A DNA stretch of 64,000 nt from Neogemmobacter tilapiae (GTDB lineage: Bacteria; Pseudomonadota; Alphaproteobacteria; Rhodobacterales; Rhodobacteraceae). The stretch covers positions 434,001-498,000 of the forward strand of contig NZ_BMYJ01000001.1 of assembly GCF_014652215.1 (NCBI RefSeq), given 5' to 3'. Positions 8,310-16,874 of this stretch are shown here, one piece after another (positions within the stretch are counted from its first letter, which is position 1; each line of letters starts with the position of its first letter). A model generated the notes under the pieces. That model saw only the letters and a list, made by a program, of their open reading frames with translations. It ran no database searches and had not been told where the DNA came from. The translations under genes were made by a program, and so were the position numbers.

Positions 8310-10796
8310 ATGCAGAACCCCGAACTGATCGCGGCCACCCCGCGTTCCGTGGCGATAAGACTTGCCCAGCCCGGCGCGCACTATCATCTGGAGCCTCGCC
8401 CTTGGGTGATGGGCGATCGTTCCGGCATCGCCGACCGCGTGGTTCTGGTGCTGGATGATCTGGTTCCGAATACGGAATATCATCTTCAAATTCATGGCTT
8501 TGCGACGTTTTCCTTTCGTACCACATCATGCGCAGGGATGATCAAAGCCAGTGATCATTCCACCCTGCAAGCCGCCATAAATGTCGTCCCAAAAGGCGGC
8601 ACGCTGTTCATTCCCCCTGGCGATTGGACCAGCCCACCGCTGTTCCTGAAATCGGACATGCACCTCTATCTCGCCGAAGGTGCCCGCCTCCTCGCCCCAC
8701 CGCGCAATGATCAATGGCCCATCCTGCCTGCTGATCATGGCACTTGGGAAGGCGAACCCGCCCCGACCCATGCCGCCCTGATCACCGCCATCGGCGCGGA
8801 ACGCCTGACCATCACCGGGCCGGGGCTGATCGACGCGGGCGGGGCAAATGGCGATTGGTGGCAATGGCCCAAAGGCACCCGCAACGGCGCAAGACGGGCG
8901 CGGGGTCTGCATCTGATCAACTGCCGCGACGTCACGCTGATGGGCTTCACGATCCAGAACGCGCCAAGCTGGACCATCCATCTGCAGAACTGCGACAGGC
9001 TAAAGGCCCTTGGCCTGCATATCAAAGCCCCGCATGACAGCCCCAACACCGATGGGCTGAACCCCGAATCCTGCCGCGATGTGCGGATTGAAGGCGTCCG
9101 CTTTTCCGTCGGCGATGATTGCATTGCCATCAAATCGGGCAAGCGGGGGGCCAAGACCGACTTCCCCCCCACCGAACGCATCGCCATCCGCCATTGCCTG
9201 ATGGAACGCGGTCACGGCGGCGTTGTCATTGGTTCCGAAATGTCGGGCGGCGTGTCGGATGTCACTGTGGAACATTGCGACATGCTGGGCACCGACCGCG
9301 GCCTGCGCCTGAAAACGCGTCGGGGCCGGGGCGGCACAATTCGCAACATTCGCATGGCACATGTCCATATGAATGGTGTCAAAGTCCCCTTCTGCGCCAA
9401 TGCCCATTACCATTGCGATGCCGATGGGCATGATGATTGGGTGCAATCCCGCCAAGCGGCCCCCTTTGGCCCCGGCACGCCGCGCATCGAAAACATCCAC
9501 ATCACCGATGTCACTATCGAAAACCTGTCCGTCGCGCTTGGGGCTTTTCTGGGCCTGCCCGAAAGCCCCATTCGCGATGTGACCCTCGACCGTATCCACA
9601 TCCTGTCCCACGATCCCAATGCCGAAGCGGAGGCCCCCATCATGGCCGACCATATCCGCCCCCTGCGCCATGCGGGCATCGCCCATGAACAGGCGGAAAT
9701 CTTGGCTGACGGCCAACCCCTCCCCCCACTGCCCCTGACGGAATCCCCCATGGAATTGCTGGACTATGCCGACGCCTATGCCACCCGCTATCAGCCCTAT
9801 AAAGACGGCGATTGGTGCTATGAGGATGGCTGCCTTTACCGCGCTTTGGTCTTGCTGCATCAGGCGACCGGGGACGCAAAGTGGTTTGACCACCTCCTCC
9901 GCCTGACCGCCCCCCAGATTGCCGCCGATGGTGCGCTGAAAGGCTATTCCCCCGACGAATTCAACATCGACAACATCCTTGCAGGCCGTTGCCTGTTCCA
10001 CTTGGCGGATGTCACGGGCGACGCGCGCTATGAAAAGGCCGCCGATCTGCTGGCGAGCCAGCTTTCCCGCCACCCCCGCACCGCCAGCGGCAACTATTGG
10101 CACAAGGCGATTTACCCCCATCAGGTCTGGCTTGACGGCCTCTATATGGCCCTGCCCTTTCAGATCGAATATGCCCTGCGCAAGCCCGATCCCACCCTCA
10201 TCGACGATGCCCTACGCCAGTTTGAAAGCGCCCTGCGCCTGACCCTCCGCCCCGATGGGCTTTACGCCCACGGCTATGACGACCAACGTCAGCAAATCTG
10301 GGCCGACCCGACCACCGGCCAAAACGCCGCGCTCTGGACCCGCTCGCTCGGCTGGCTTGCCATGGCCTTGGCCGATGCCGCCGATCTGCTGGGTGACCGG
10401 CCCGAATTGGAAAGCCAGCTCACCCAACTCCTCACCCGCCTCGCCTCCCTTCGCGCCCCGAATGGCCTGTGGTGGCAGGTCACCGACCAGCCTGATCTGC
10501 CCGGCAACTACCCCGAGGCATCGAGCAGCGCCATGCTCGCCTATGCCGCCCTTGTCGCCGCCCGTCGCGGCCTGATCCCCCCAGACCTTGGCCAATCCAC
10601 CCTTGCTGCCCTCCGCCCGCAAGGCCAGCCACCCAAACTCCAGAACATCTGTGAGGTCGCAGGCCTTGGCGGCAAAGCCCTGCGCGATGGCACCGCCGCC
10701 TATTATCTCTCCGAACCCATCGTCGCCGATGATGTCAAAGGCAGCGGCCCCTTCCTGATGGCTGTGGCCGAGGCAATCGCCCAAGCCCCCGCTTGA
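8310..10796 (+). CDS. Bifunctional GH28 polygalacturonase-like / GH105 unsaturated glucuronyl or rhamnogalacturonyl hydrolase fusion
   Basis: An 828-aa protein with two hydrolase domains. Residues about 70-470 are a GH28 right-handed beta-helix with every catalytic signature: NTDG (246-249), GDD (D269, D270), GHGG (301-304) and RLK (333-335). A short N-terminal extension (1-70) resembles a fibronectin-like cap. Residues about 490-828 are an alpha/alpha-barrel GH105 domain with YSPDEFNIDN (about 545), WLDGLYMALPF (about 608) and a C-terminal EASSSAMLAYA segment. There is no signal peptide, so it should act in the cytoplasm on imported oligosaccharides, the GH28 part releasing galacturonate and the GH105 part removing the unsaturated end left by a lyase. 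GGAGAAG lies before the ATG. Two separate genes are the common arrangement; the fusion is unusual to my knowledge. Confidence 0.9.
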   Translation: MQNPELIAATPRSVAIRLAQPGAHYHLEPRPWVMGDRSGIADRVVLVLDDLVPNTEYHLQIHGFATFSFRTTSCAGMIKASDHSTLQAAINVVPKGGTLFIPPGDWTSPPLFLKSDMHLYLAEGARLLAPPRNDQWPILPADHGTWEGEPAPTHAALITAIGAERLTITGPGLIDAGGANGDWWQWPKGTRNGARRARGLHLINCRDVTLMGFTIQNAPSWTIHLQNCDRLKALGLHIKAPHDSPNTDGLNPESCRDVRIEGVRFSVGDDCIAIKSGKRGAKTDFPPTERIAIRHCLMERGHGGVVIGSEMSGGVSDVTVEHCDMLGTDRGLRLKTRRGRGGTIRNIRMAHVHMNGVKVPFCANAHYHCDADGHDDWVQSRQAAPFGPGTPRIENIHITDVTIENLSVALGAFLGLPESPIRDVTLDRIHILSHDPNAEAEAPIMADHIRPLRHAGIAHEQAEILADGQPLPPLPLTESPMELLDYADAYATRYQPYKDGDWCYEDGCLYRALVLLHQATGDAKWFDHLLRLTAPQIAADGALKGYSPDEFNIDNILAGRCLFHLADVTGDARYEKAADLLASQLSRHPRTASGNYWHKAIYPHQVWLDGLYMALPFQIEYALRKPDPTLIDDALRQFESALRLTLRPDGLYAHGYDDQRQQIWADPTTGQNAALWTRSLGWLAMALADAADLLGDRPELESQLTQLLTRLASLRAPNGLWWQVTDQPDLPGNYPEASSSAMLAYAALVAARRGLIPPDLGQSTLAALRPQGQPPKLQNICEVAGLGGKALRDGTAAYYLSEPIVADDVKGSGPFLMAVAEAIAQAPA

Positions 10797-10844
10797 ACGC
10801 AGGCGGGCCAGCGTCTAAACCAAGGCCCAAGCAAGGGGGCCTTC

Positions 10845-11630
10845 ATGCGCATTCTGATCACCAATGACGACGGCATCAACGCGCCGGGGCTGGAAGTCCT
10901 GCAATCCATCGCCCATGACATCGCCGGCCCCGATGGTCAGGTCTGGACCGTCGCCCCCGCCTTTGAACAATCGGGCGTCGGTCATTGCATCAGCTACACG
11001 CACCCAACGATGATCGCCGAACTTTCCCCCCGCCGCTTTGCCGCCGAAGGCTCCCCCGCCGATTGCGTGCTGGCGGGCATCTATGATGTGCTGCAAGGCG
11101 GCAAGCCTGACCTCGTGCTGTCCGGCGTCAATCGTGGCAACAACTCTGGCGAAAACACCCTCTATTCCGGCACCATTGGCGGCGCGATGGAAGCAGCCCT
11201 GCAAGGCATCCCCGCCATCGCCATGTCCCAATTCATGGGGCCAGAGACCGAGGCGCTGGACGATCCCTTTCAATCCGCCCGCCAACACGGCACCGCTGTC
11301 GTCCGCGCCTTGCTGGACAAGGGGATTTGGACCCAGGACGCCTACCGCATCTTTTACAACGTGAACTTCCCCCCCATCGGGGCCGCCGCCACCAAAGGCC
11401 TCAAGGTCGCCCCCCAAGGCTTCCGCCAAGGCCCCGGCTTTTCCGCCGAACCGCATTTTTCCCCATCCGGCCGCAAATTCCTTTGGATCAAGGGCGGCCC
11501 CCAGCACATTCCGGGCGAACCCGGCTCGGATGCCACCGTCAACCTCGAAGGCTGGATTTCCGTCACCCCCATGCGCGCTGATCTGACCGCCCATGATCTT
11601 TTGGCCGACCTCACGGCGCGGCTCGCATGA
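10845..11630 (+). CDS. surE: 5'/3'-nucleotidase SurE
   Basis: Metal-dependent survival-protein phosphatase acting on nucleoside monophosphates and short polyphosphates. The 261-aa sequence begins [15 protein letters not shown], whose Asp pair coordinates the divalent metal. It also has the [12 protein letters not shown] segment with the metal-site Ser, [25 protein letters not shown], and the FYNVNFPP motif. The stop overlaps the pcm start by ATGA, giving the classic surE-pcm-nlpD-like string that continues to 13549. Confidence 0.96.
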   Translation: MRILITNDDGINAPGLEVLQSIAHDIAGPDGQVWTVAPAFEQSGVGHCISYTHPTMIAELSPRRFAAEGSPADCVLAGIYDVLQGGKPDLVLSGVNRGNNSGENTLYSGTIGGAMEAALQGIPAIAMSQFMGPETEALDDPFQSARQHGTAVVRALLDKGIWTQDAYRIFYNVNFPPIGAAATKGLKVAPQGFRQGPGFSAEPHFSPSGRKFLWIKGGPQHIPGEPGSDATVNLEGWISVTPMRADLTAHDLLADLTARLA

Positions 11631-12277
11631 CCGACGAAGACGACATCGCCGAACGCCAGATGCGCTTTCTTTTCGGCCTGCGCTCGCACGGCGTCACCGA
11701 CAAACGCACGCTTTCCGCGATGGAAAAGGTTGATCGCGGCCAATTCGTCACCGGCACCTTCGCCGCCCGCGCCTATGACGACGTTCCACTCCCCATCGCC
11801 TGCGGCCAGACCATCAGCCAGCCCTCGGTCGTGGGCCTTATGACCCAGGCCCTTGATGTCCAGCCCCGCGATGTCGTGCTCGAGGTCGGCACGGGTTCCG
11901 GCTATCAGGCCGCCGTCCTGTCGCATCTGGCCCGCCGCGTCTATACCGTTGACCGTCACCGCCGCCTTGTCCGCGATGCCGTCGCCCTGTTTACCCGCCT
12001 TGATCTGCGCAATGTCACGGCCCTTGTCGCCGATGGCAGCCGGGGCCTGCCCGATCAGGCCCCTTTCGACCGGATTCTGGTGACCGCCGCCGCCGAAGAC
12101 CCGCCCGGCCCCCTATTGGCGCAGTTGAAAATCGGGGGTATCATGGTGTTGCCTGTCGGCCAGTCCGACCATGTGCAAAGCCTGATCAAGGTGACGCGGC
12201 TGGAAAAGGGCTATGATTATCAGGAACTTCGCCCGGTGCGCTTTGTGCCGCTGGTCGAAGGGCTTGGGACAGACTAA
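11627..12277 (+). CDS. pcm: Protein-L-isoaspartate O-methyltransferase
   Basis: Repairs isoaspartyl residues in aged proteins by SAM-dependent methylation. The 216-aa protein shows the family start region [29 protein letters not shown] and SAM motif [19 protein letters not shown], then [10 protein letters not shown]. The C-terminal [10 protein letters not shown] and [13 protein letters not shown] are conserved. It overlaps surE by 4 bases and is likely in the same transcript as the LysM/M23 gene. Confidence 0.96.
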   Translation: MTDEDDIAERQMRFLFGLRSHGVTDKRTLSAMEKVDRGQFVTGTFAARAYDDVPLPIACGQTISQPSVVGLMTQALDVQPRDVVLEVGTGSGYQAAVLSHLARRVYTVDRHRRLVRDAVALFTRLDLRNVTALVADGSRGLPDQAPFDRILVTAAAEDPPGPLLAQLKIGGIMVLPVGQSDHVQSLIKVTRLEKGYDYQELRPVRFVPLVEGLGTD

Positions 12278-12334
12278 GGTTTTGTGCATAACCGGGGCAC
12301 GACGAACCCGGAACGGATAATAAGGGGCAAGCGG

Positions 12335-13549
12335 ATGGGGCATCTTTCAAAGCAGAAATTGCGGGTCGGTCTGGTGATGACGGTGGCATCGCTGGCCCTG
12401 ACCGCCTGCAACGGCGGCATGGATTGGGATCTGCGCCAAGGTGGCGTCTTGAACACCACCGGGGCCGCCCGCAGCGCCACCGAATCCCGCCCCCAGCCCG
12501 ACAGTCGCGGCGTCATTTCCTATCCCGGTTATCAGGTGGCCGTCGCCCAGCGGGGCGACACCGTCGCCAGCGTCGCGGGCCGTCTGGCGATTGATGCTGG
12601 GGCCTTGGCCCGTTACAATGCCCTGCAACCGCAAGACCCGCTGCGTCCGGGTGAGGTTCTGGCCCTGCCAACCCGCGTCGCCGGTGGCACAGCGCCCCTT
12701 TCGGGCACGACCGTCGCAGGCTCCGGCCCGGTTCTGACCGGCAACACCATCGGCAGCCCGCCCGCAAGCGGCACTGGCGCATCGCCCGTCAATGTGACAA
12801 CCATCGCCACCACCGCCATTGACCGCGCCTCGCCGCAGGGCACCGCCCCGGCCCCTGTCGCTGCGGGCCAGCAACCGGCCCAGCACAAGGTCGCGCGCGG
12901 CGAAACCGCCTTTACCATTGCCCGGCAATACAATGTCAGCGCCAAGGCCTTGGCCGAATGGAACGGCCTTGGCCCCGATATGGGCGTGCGTGAGGGTCAG
13001 ATGCTCATGATCCCGGTGGCCAGTGCCGCGCCCCCCAAACCCGTTGCTGCGGAAACCGCGCCGGGCCAAGGTTCGCCCACGCCCCTGCCGCCCTCGGCCA
13101 GCGATCCCTTGCCGGATGAGGACGTGACTGCGGCCAGCGAAAAACCGAAAGACACGCCCACCTCACCCGATCTTGCCAGCGAACGCACCGGGGCCTCGGC
13201 CTCGAAATTTGCCATGCCGGTCGGCGGCAGCATCATCCGCGGCTTCGGCCCGCCGAAAAGCCTTGGCATCGACATTTCCGCCAACGCCGGCGCCTCGGTC
13301 GCCGCCGCCGACAGCGGCACGGTGGCCGCCGTGACGAAAGACACCGACGGCACGGCAATTGTCATCATCCGCCACGCCGACAATGTGCTGACGGTTTACG
13401 GTGGCGTCGATCAGATCACCGTGAAGAAGGGCGACAAGCTGGCGCGCGGTGCGGCCTTTGCCAAAGTGCGCGGCGCAGCCCAGCCTTTCCTGCATTTCGA
13501 GGTGCGCAAGGGCATGGATGCCGTCGATCCGATGGCCTATTTGCAGTAA
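12335..13549 (+). CDS. LysM and M23 (LytM-like) peptidoglycan-associated lipoprotein, NlpD family
   Basis: A 404-aa outer-envelope lipoprotein from the ATG at 12335 (MGHLSKQKLRVG); 17 upstream codons are also open but lack a signal. The signal ends in the lipobox LTAC. Two LysM domains follow (about residues 65-110 and 190-240), separated by Ala/Pro/Thr-rich linkers. The C-terminal M23 domain (about 290-404) reads GSIIRGFGPPKSLGIDISANAGASVAAADSG, and HFEVRKGMDAVDPMAYL ends it. The usual HxxxD zinc site is replaced by LGIDI and the second motif is HFEVR, so it resembles the degenerate NlpD/EnvC activators of amidases rather than an active endopeptidase. The surE-pcm context is as in nlpD. Confidence 0.88.
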   Translation: MGHLSKQKLRVGLVMTVASLALTACNGGMDWDLRQGGVLNTTGAARSATESRPQPDSRGVISYPGYQVAVAQRGDTVASVAGRLAIDAGALARYNALQPQDPLRPGEVLALPTRVAGGTAPLSGTTVAGSGPVLTGNTIGSPPASGTGASPVNVTTIATTAIDRASPQGTAPAPVAAGQQPAQHKVARGETAFTIARQYNVSAKALAEWNGLGPDMGVREGQMLMIPVASAAPPKPVAAETAPGQGSPTPLPPSASDPLPDEDVTAASEKPKDTPTSPDLASERTGASASKFAMPVGGSIIRGFGPPKSLGIDISANAGASVAAADSGTVAAVTKDTDGTAIVIIRHADNVLTVYGGVDQITVKKGDKLARGAAFAKVRGAAQPFLHFEVRKGMDAVDPMAYLQ

Positions 13550-13554
13550 CGCAT

Positions 13555-13612
13555 GTAGGGTGGGTGAAACCCACCATTGCGGGGCGATGCGGTGGGTTTG
13601 CACCCACCCTAC
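13555..13612. repeat. Palindromic intergenic repeat, GTAGGGTGGGTG family
   Basis: A 58-bp nested palindrome with perfect outer arms GTAGGGTGGGTG (13555-13566) and CACCCACCCTAC (13601-13612), and inner arms AACCCACC and GGTGGGTT. It lies 5 bases after the LysM/M23 stop. The same arms recur at 26513-26585, so this is a dispersed REP-like element rather than a gene-specific terminator. Confidence 0.8.
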
Positions 13613-13801
13613 CCCTGCTAAAATAAAGCGCGAAGGGCCGCATGCGCTGCGGGTGGGCGCGCGACGGCTGTTTCCCTTGATTTATGGTTCAACCCCGAAA
13701 AACGTCACGCTTCTGTGCAACGTTGCAAACGCGCACGCCCGGGGGGCGGCGTGCGCGGCCCGGCTGGTCGCCGGGCGGGACGGGTGATCGACCTATCCCG
13801 C
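13613..13801. other. Non-coding spacer between LysM/M23 gene and cydB
   Basis: No supported gene lies here. It holds a 12-bp palindrome TGCAACGTTGCA at 13716-13727 and a 10-bp GC-rich stem CGCGCACGCC (13730-13739) / GGCGTGCGCG (13748-13757). The stem lies downstream of both converging genes and might help end transcription, but neither side carries a T-tract. Confidence 0.4.
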
Positions 13802-14800
13802 TCAATCATAGTGCAATTCCGAAGCCTTCCCCCGAAAAACCCAATAACTCAGCACCGTATAGCCAATAATCATCGGCAGCACGAAAACGGCCCCCATCAG
13901 GATGATCCACAGGCTTTCGGGCGCGGATGCCGCCTCCCAGATGGTCAGCCTTTCCGGCACGACATAGGGCCAGAACGAATAGGCCAGCCCGAAAAAGCCC
14001 AACACGAACAGGCTCGATGCCCCCAGAAACGGCACGATATCCAAGCTATGATCCGCCCTCGGCATCCGCCGCAGAAAGACCCACAGCGAAAGGAACAGTG
14101 CCGCTGTCATCAGCGGAATAGGCAGCAACCCGATGATGTTTGGAAAGCTGAACCAGCGCACAAAGATGCGGTCCGACACCATGGGCGTCACAGCTGAAAT
14201 GAACACCATCCCCAGCCCCGTAAACACCAACGCCCGTTTCGCCCAAGCCACCGCCCGCGCCTGCAAATCCCCTTCTGTCTTGGCAATCAGCCAGCAGGCC
14301 CCCACCAAGACATAAGCCGCGGCCAGCCCCAGCGCCGACAGCAGGGCAAAACCCTGCGCCTCCCACGCGGTGCGGAAACCCAGGACATAGCGCCCCAGCA
14401 TGTAACCTTGGGTCAGCGCGGAAAGGGTTGACCCAAAGATGAACGCCCGGTCCCACCATTTCTGATGCGGCGGCCGCGCCTTGACCCGGAATTCAAACGC
14501 CACGCCACGCAGCGTCAGCCCCAGCAACATCAGCGCGACGGGCAGATAAAGCGCCGTCAGAACCATGCCATGCGCCATCGGAAAGGCCACCAGCAAAAGC
14601 CCAATCCCCAGCACTAGCCAGGTCTCATTCGCATCCCAGAACGGCCCGATGCTGGCGACCATCCGGTCGCGGTCGGGCCGTTCAACCCGCGCCATCAGCA
14701 TCCCCACGCCCAGATCATAACCGTCAAGGATCACATACAGCAGGATCGCCAAGCCCATCAGCCCGGCAAAGATCACGGGCAGGGTTGCTGCGTCAAACAT
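13802..14800 (-). CDS. cydB: Cytochrome bd-type ubiquinol oxidase subunit II
   Basis: Membrane subunit of the proton-pump-free quinol oxidase. The 332-aa protein has about eight hydrophobic helices, beginning FAGLMGLAILLYVILDGYDLGVGML with the family GYDLG motif, then WDANETWLVLG and the LRGVAFEFR segment. It overlaps the end of cydA by 8 bases. The length is typical of the alphaproteobacterial CIO-type enzyme. No cydX-like small ORF follows it. Confidence 0.94.
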   Translation of the reverse strand: MFDAATLPVIFAGLMGLAILLYVILDGYDLGVGMLMARVERPDRDRMVASIGPFWDANETWLVLGIGLLLVAFPMAHGMVLTALYLPVALMLLGLTLRGVAFEFRVKARPPHQKWWDRAFIFGSTLSALTQGYMLGRYVLGFRTAWEAQGFALLSALGLAAAYVLVGACWLIAKTEGDLQARAVAWAKRALVFTGLGMVFISAVTPMVSDRIFVRWFSFPNIIGLLPIPLMTAALFLSLWVFLRRMPRADHSLDIVPFLGASSLFVLGFFGLAYSFWPYVVPERLTIWEAASAPESLWIILMGAVFVLPMIIGYTVLSYWVFRGKASELHYD

Positions 14801-16181
14801 GGGTCACCTCCTGTGCCACATCGGCATTCGGCCGCGTCGCTTGGCTAACAGGGTCATCAATCACCTGCGCCGCCTTGTCGCCCTTGCCCGCCAGATGGAA
14901 CAACACCGTTACATAGGCCACGATCAGCGCCACATAGGTCGCCAGATACAGCGCAAGGGTCGTCCCGATCATGCCCGCCGCGACATCCGACGCCGCCTGT
15001 TTTGTCGTCAGAATGCCCGTCACTAGCCAAGGTTGGCGTCCAATCTCTGTCACATACCAACCCGCCAGCGTTGCCACCCAACCGGAAAAGGTCATCCCCA
15101 CCAGCCCCCGCGTCAGCCAGACCCCCGGCATCCCCCGCCGCCAGATCATAAAAGCCGTGGCCCAAGACACGGCCAGCATCAGCATGCCCATGCCCACCAT
15201 CACGCGGAACCCATAGAACACCGGCTTCACCGGCGGATGCAGCACCGTCTCATCCGCCGCCACAAAATCGTTCAACCCCGGCACCACCCCATCCGCATGA
15301 TGCGTCAGGATCAGGCTCGCCCCATTCGGCACCGCGATTTCATAGTCATTCCGACGCTCCGCCTCATTCGGCACGGCGAACAAAACCAAGGGCACATTCC
15401 CCTGCGTCTCCCAATTCGCCTCCATCGCGGCCACTTTCGCGGGCTGATGCTCCAGCGTGTTCAACCCGTGCATATCCCCCACGAAAATCTGCACCGGGAT
15501 CAGCCCCGTCGCCAGAAACACCCCGGTTCGCAAGGCGTGGCGCACATCATCCCCCCGCTGCCCCTTCAGCCAGCGATAGGCCGACAGCCCCGCCACCAGA
15601 AAGGCCGCCGTCAGGCCCGAGGCGAGCAGCATATGTATCAGCCGGTACGGCATCGACGGGTTGAACAGAATCGCCGCCCAATCGGTCGCATGGGCCACGC
15701 CATCCCGCATCTCGAACCCCACAGGCGTATGCATCCAGGAATTCAACGCAATGATCCAAAAGGCCGACATCGTCGTCCCAAACGCCACCAGAAATGTTGC
15801 CCCCGTATGCACCCATCCCGGCACACGGCGAAAGCCGAACAGCATGATCCCCAGAAACGTCGCCTCCAGGAAAAACGCCGTCAGCACCTCATAGGCCAGC
15901 AGCGGCCCCGCGATATTGCCCACGGTTTCCATGAACCCCGGCCAGTTCGTCCCGAACTGAAAGCTCATCGTGATGCCCGACACGACCCCCAGCGCAAAGG
16001 ACAGCGCAAAGACCTTCACGAAAAAGAAATAGGCCTTCATCCAGGCCGCATCCCCCGTCCGCAAAAACCGCCATTTGAAAAACAGCAGCACCCAGCCCAG
16101 GGCGATGGTGATCGTCGGGAACAGGATGTGAAAAGAGATATTGGCCCCGAACTGAATCCGGGCCAGCGTCAGCGCGTCCAT
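14793..16181 (-). CDS. cydA: Cytochrome bd-type ubiquinol oxidase subunit I
   Basis: Catalytic haem-bearing subunit that oxidises ubiquinol and reduces oxygen with high affinity. The 462-aa protein begins MDALTLARIQFGANISFH, where His19 is a haem b595 ligand candidate. It has the SFQFGTNWPGF loop and the GRQPW signature (EIGRQPWLVTGILTT). The Q-loop is short, which is characteristic of cyanide-insensitive oxidase (CioA-like) enzymes rather than long-Q-loop E. coli CydA. Its ATG directly abuts the stop of the upstream regulator gene, so the three genes form one transcript. Confidence 0.94.
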   Translation of the reverse strand: MDALTLARIQFGANISFHILFPTITIALGWVLLFFKWRFLRTGDAAWMKAYFFFVKVFALSFALGVVSGITMSFQFGTNWPGFMETVGNIAGPLLAYEVLTAFFLEATFLGIMLFGFRRVPGWVHTGATFLVAFGTTMSAFWIIALNSWMHTPVGFEMRDGVAHATDWAAILFNPSMPYRLIHMLLASGLTAAFLVAGLSAYRWLKGQRGDDVRHALRTGVFLATGLIPVQIFVGDMHGLNTLEHQPAKVAAMEANWETQGNVPLVLFAVPNEAERRNDYEIAVPNGASLILTHHADGVVPGLNDFVAADETVLHPPVKPVFYGFRVMVGMGMLMLAVSWATAFMIWRRGMPGVWLTRGLVGMTFSGWVATLAGWYVTEIGRQPWLVTGILTTKQAASDVAAGMIGTTLALYLATYVALIVAYVTVLFHLAGKGDKAAQVIDDPVSQATRPNADVAQEVTHV

Positions 16182-16748
16182 CTATTTACCCTTCATCAGA
16201 CTGCCCGGAAGGCTCACGATCTTGTCCTTGAAATCCAAGACCTTCACCACCTTGGACCCCAGCGAAAGCAGCTGGATCAGTCGTTCGGTTTCCAGCTTTT
16301 GCACATCCGCATACCAACCCGTCATCAGCTCGATCAGCTCATGCATCTCGCGCATCCGGTCTTGCGCATGCCGCTCCGGTTCCGATTCCGGCGATTGCAT
16401 CAGCAATTCCCGCAGCATCGTCAGCGTCGGATCAATTTCCCGCTTTTTCCGCTCATCCACCAAGGTCCGCACGATCGCATAAATGTCATCCGGCGTACCG
16501 TAGAACTCGCGCCTGTCGCCTTGAATGTTATGCGGGCGCAAAAGGTTCCAGGAATGCAGTTCCTTTAACCCCATCGAGACATTCGACCGCGAAATCCCTA
16601 GCCGTTCCACGATATCGTCTGCACAAAGCGGGCGGTCTGACACGAACAAAACGGCATAGATTTGCCCCACCGTTCGGTTGATGCCCCAGCGGCTGCCCAT
16701 TTCACCGAAATGAAGAACGAAGGATTCGCAAAGCGGCGGCAGGTTCAT
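16182..16748 (-). CDS. GbsR/MarR-type transcriptional regulator of the cyd operon
   Basis: A 188-aa DNA-binding protein of the GbsR-like (COG1510) winged-helix type. The N-terminus reads FGEMGSRWGINRTVGQIYAVLF, followed by the HTH segment LCADDIVERLGISRSNVSMGLKEL and wing LRPHNIQGDRREFYG. The C-terminal half is helical and charged, likely for dimerisation. It is the first gene of a transcript with cydA and cydB (no gap to cydA) and has a strong inverted repeat 17 bases upstream. By inference it auto-regulates and controls oxidase expression; the signal is unknown. Confidence 0.87.
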   Translation of the reverse strand: MNLPPLCESFVLHFGEMGSRWGINRTVGQIYAVLFVSDRPLCADDIVERLGISRSNVSMGLKELHSWNLLRPHNIQGDRREFYGTPDDIYAIVRTLVDERKKREIDPTLTMLRELLMQSPESEPERHAQDRMREMHELIELMTGWYADVQKLETERLIQLLSLGSKVVKVLDFKDKIVSLPGSLMKGK

Positions 16749-16765
16749 GGTCTTTTCCGATTCTT

Positions 16766-16791
16766 GAATTTTCAGTATTTGTTGAAAATTC
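16766..16791 (-). promoter_or_regulatory. Candidate operator upstream of the regulator-cydAB operon
   Basis: Perfect 9-bp inverted repeat GAATTTTCA (16766-16774) and TGAAAATTC (16783-16791), separated by 8 bases. It is AT-rich in an otherwise GC-rich region and lies 17 bases before the regulator ATG, where a promoter would sit. The dyad fits a dimeric winged-helix repressor, most simply the adjacent GbsR-like protein. It does not match the FNR/Anr consensus TTGAT-N4-ATCAA. Confidence 0.6.
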
Positions 16792-16834
16792 GGAACAGGA
16801 AGTCAAAACACAGACCTGTGACCCGAGGCGCGTT

Positions 16835-16857
16835 CCCCTCCCCCCTGTGGGGAGGGG
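16835..16857. repeat. G-rich/C-rich hairpin element
   Basis: Perfect 9-bp stem CCCCTCCCC-CCTGT-GGGGAGGGG followed by a G-rich tail (GGGTAGGGGTGGGGGG). Sequences of this form are common dispersed intergenic repeats in alphaproteobacteria. It lies between the end of the WYL gene (16875) and the cyd regulator promoter, so on the minus strand it could also act as a structural terminator of the WYL transcript. Confidence 0.5.
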
Positions 16858-16874
16858 GTAGGGGTGGGGGGCGT

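Noticed and set aside
13716-13727. 12-bp palindrome TGCAACGTTGCA as a regulator site
   Set aside because: It lies between the ends of two convergent genes, where no promoter is expected.
15033-16568. 511-aa open frame on the plus strand
   Set aside because: Antisense shadow of cydA and the regulator; composition is Arg/His/Pro-rich as expected for a GC-rich opposite strand, with no family signature.
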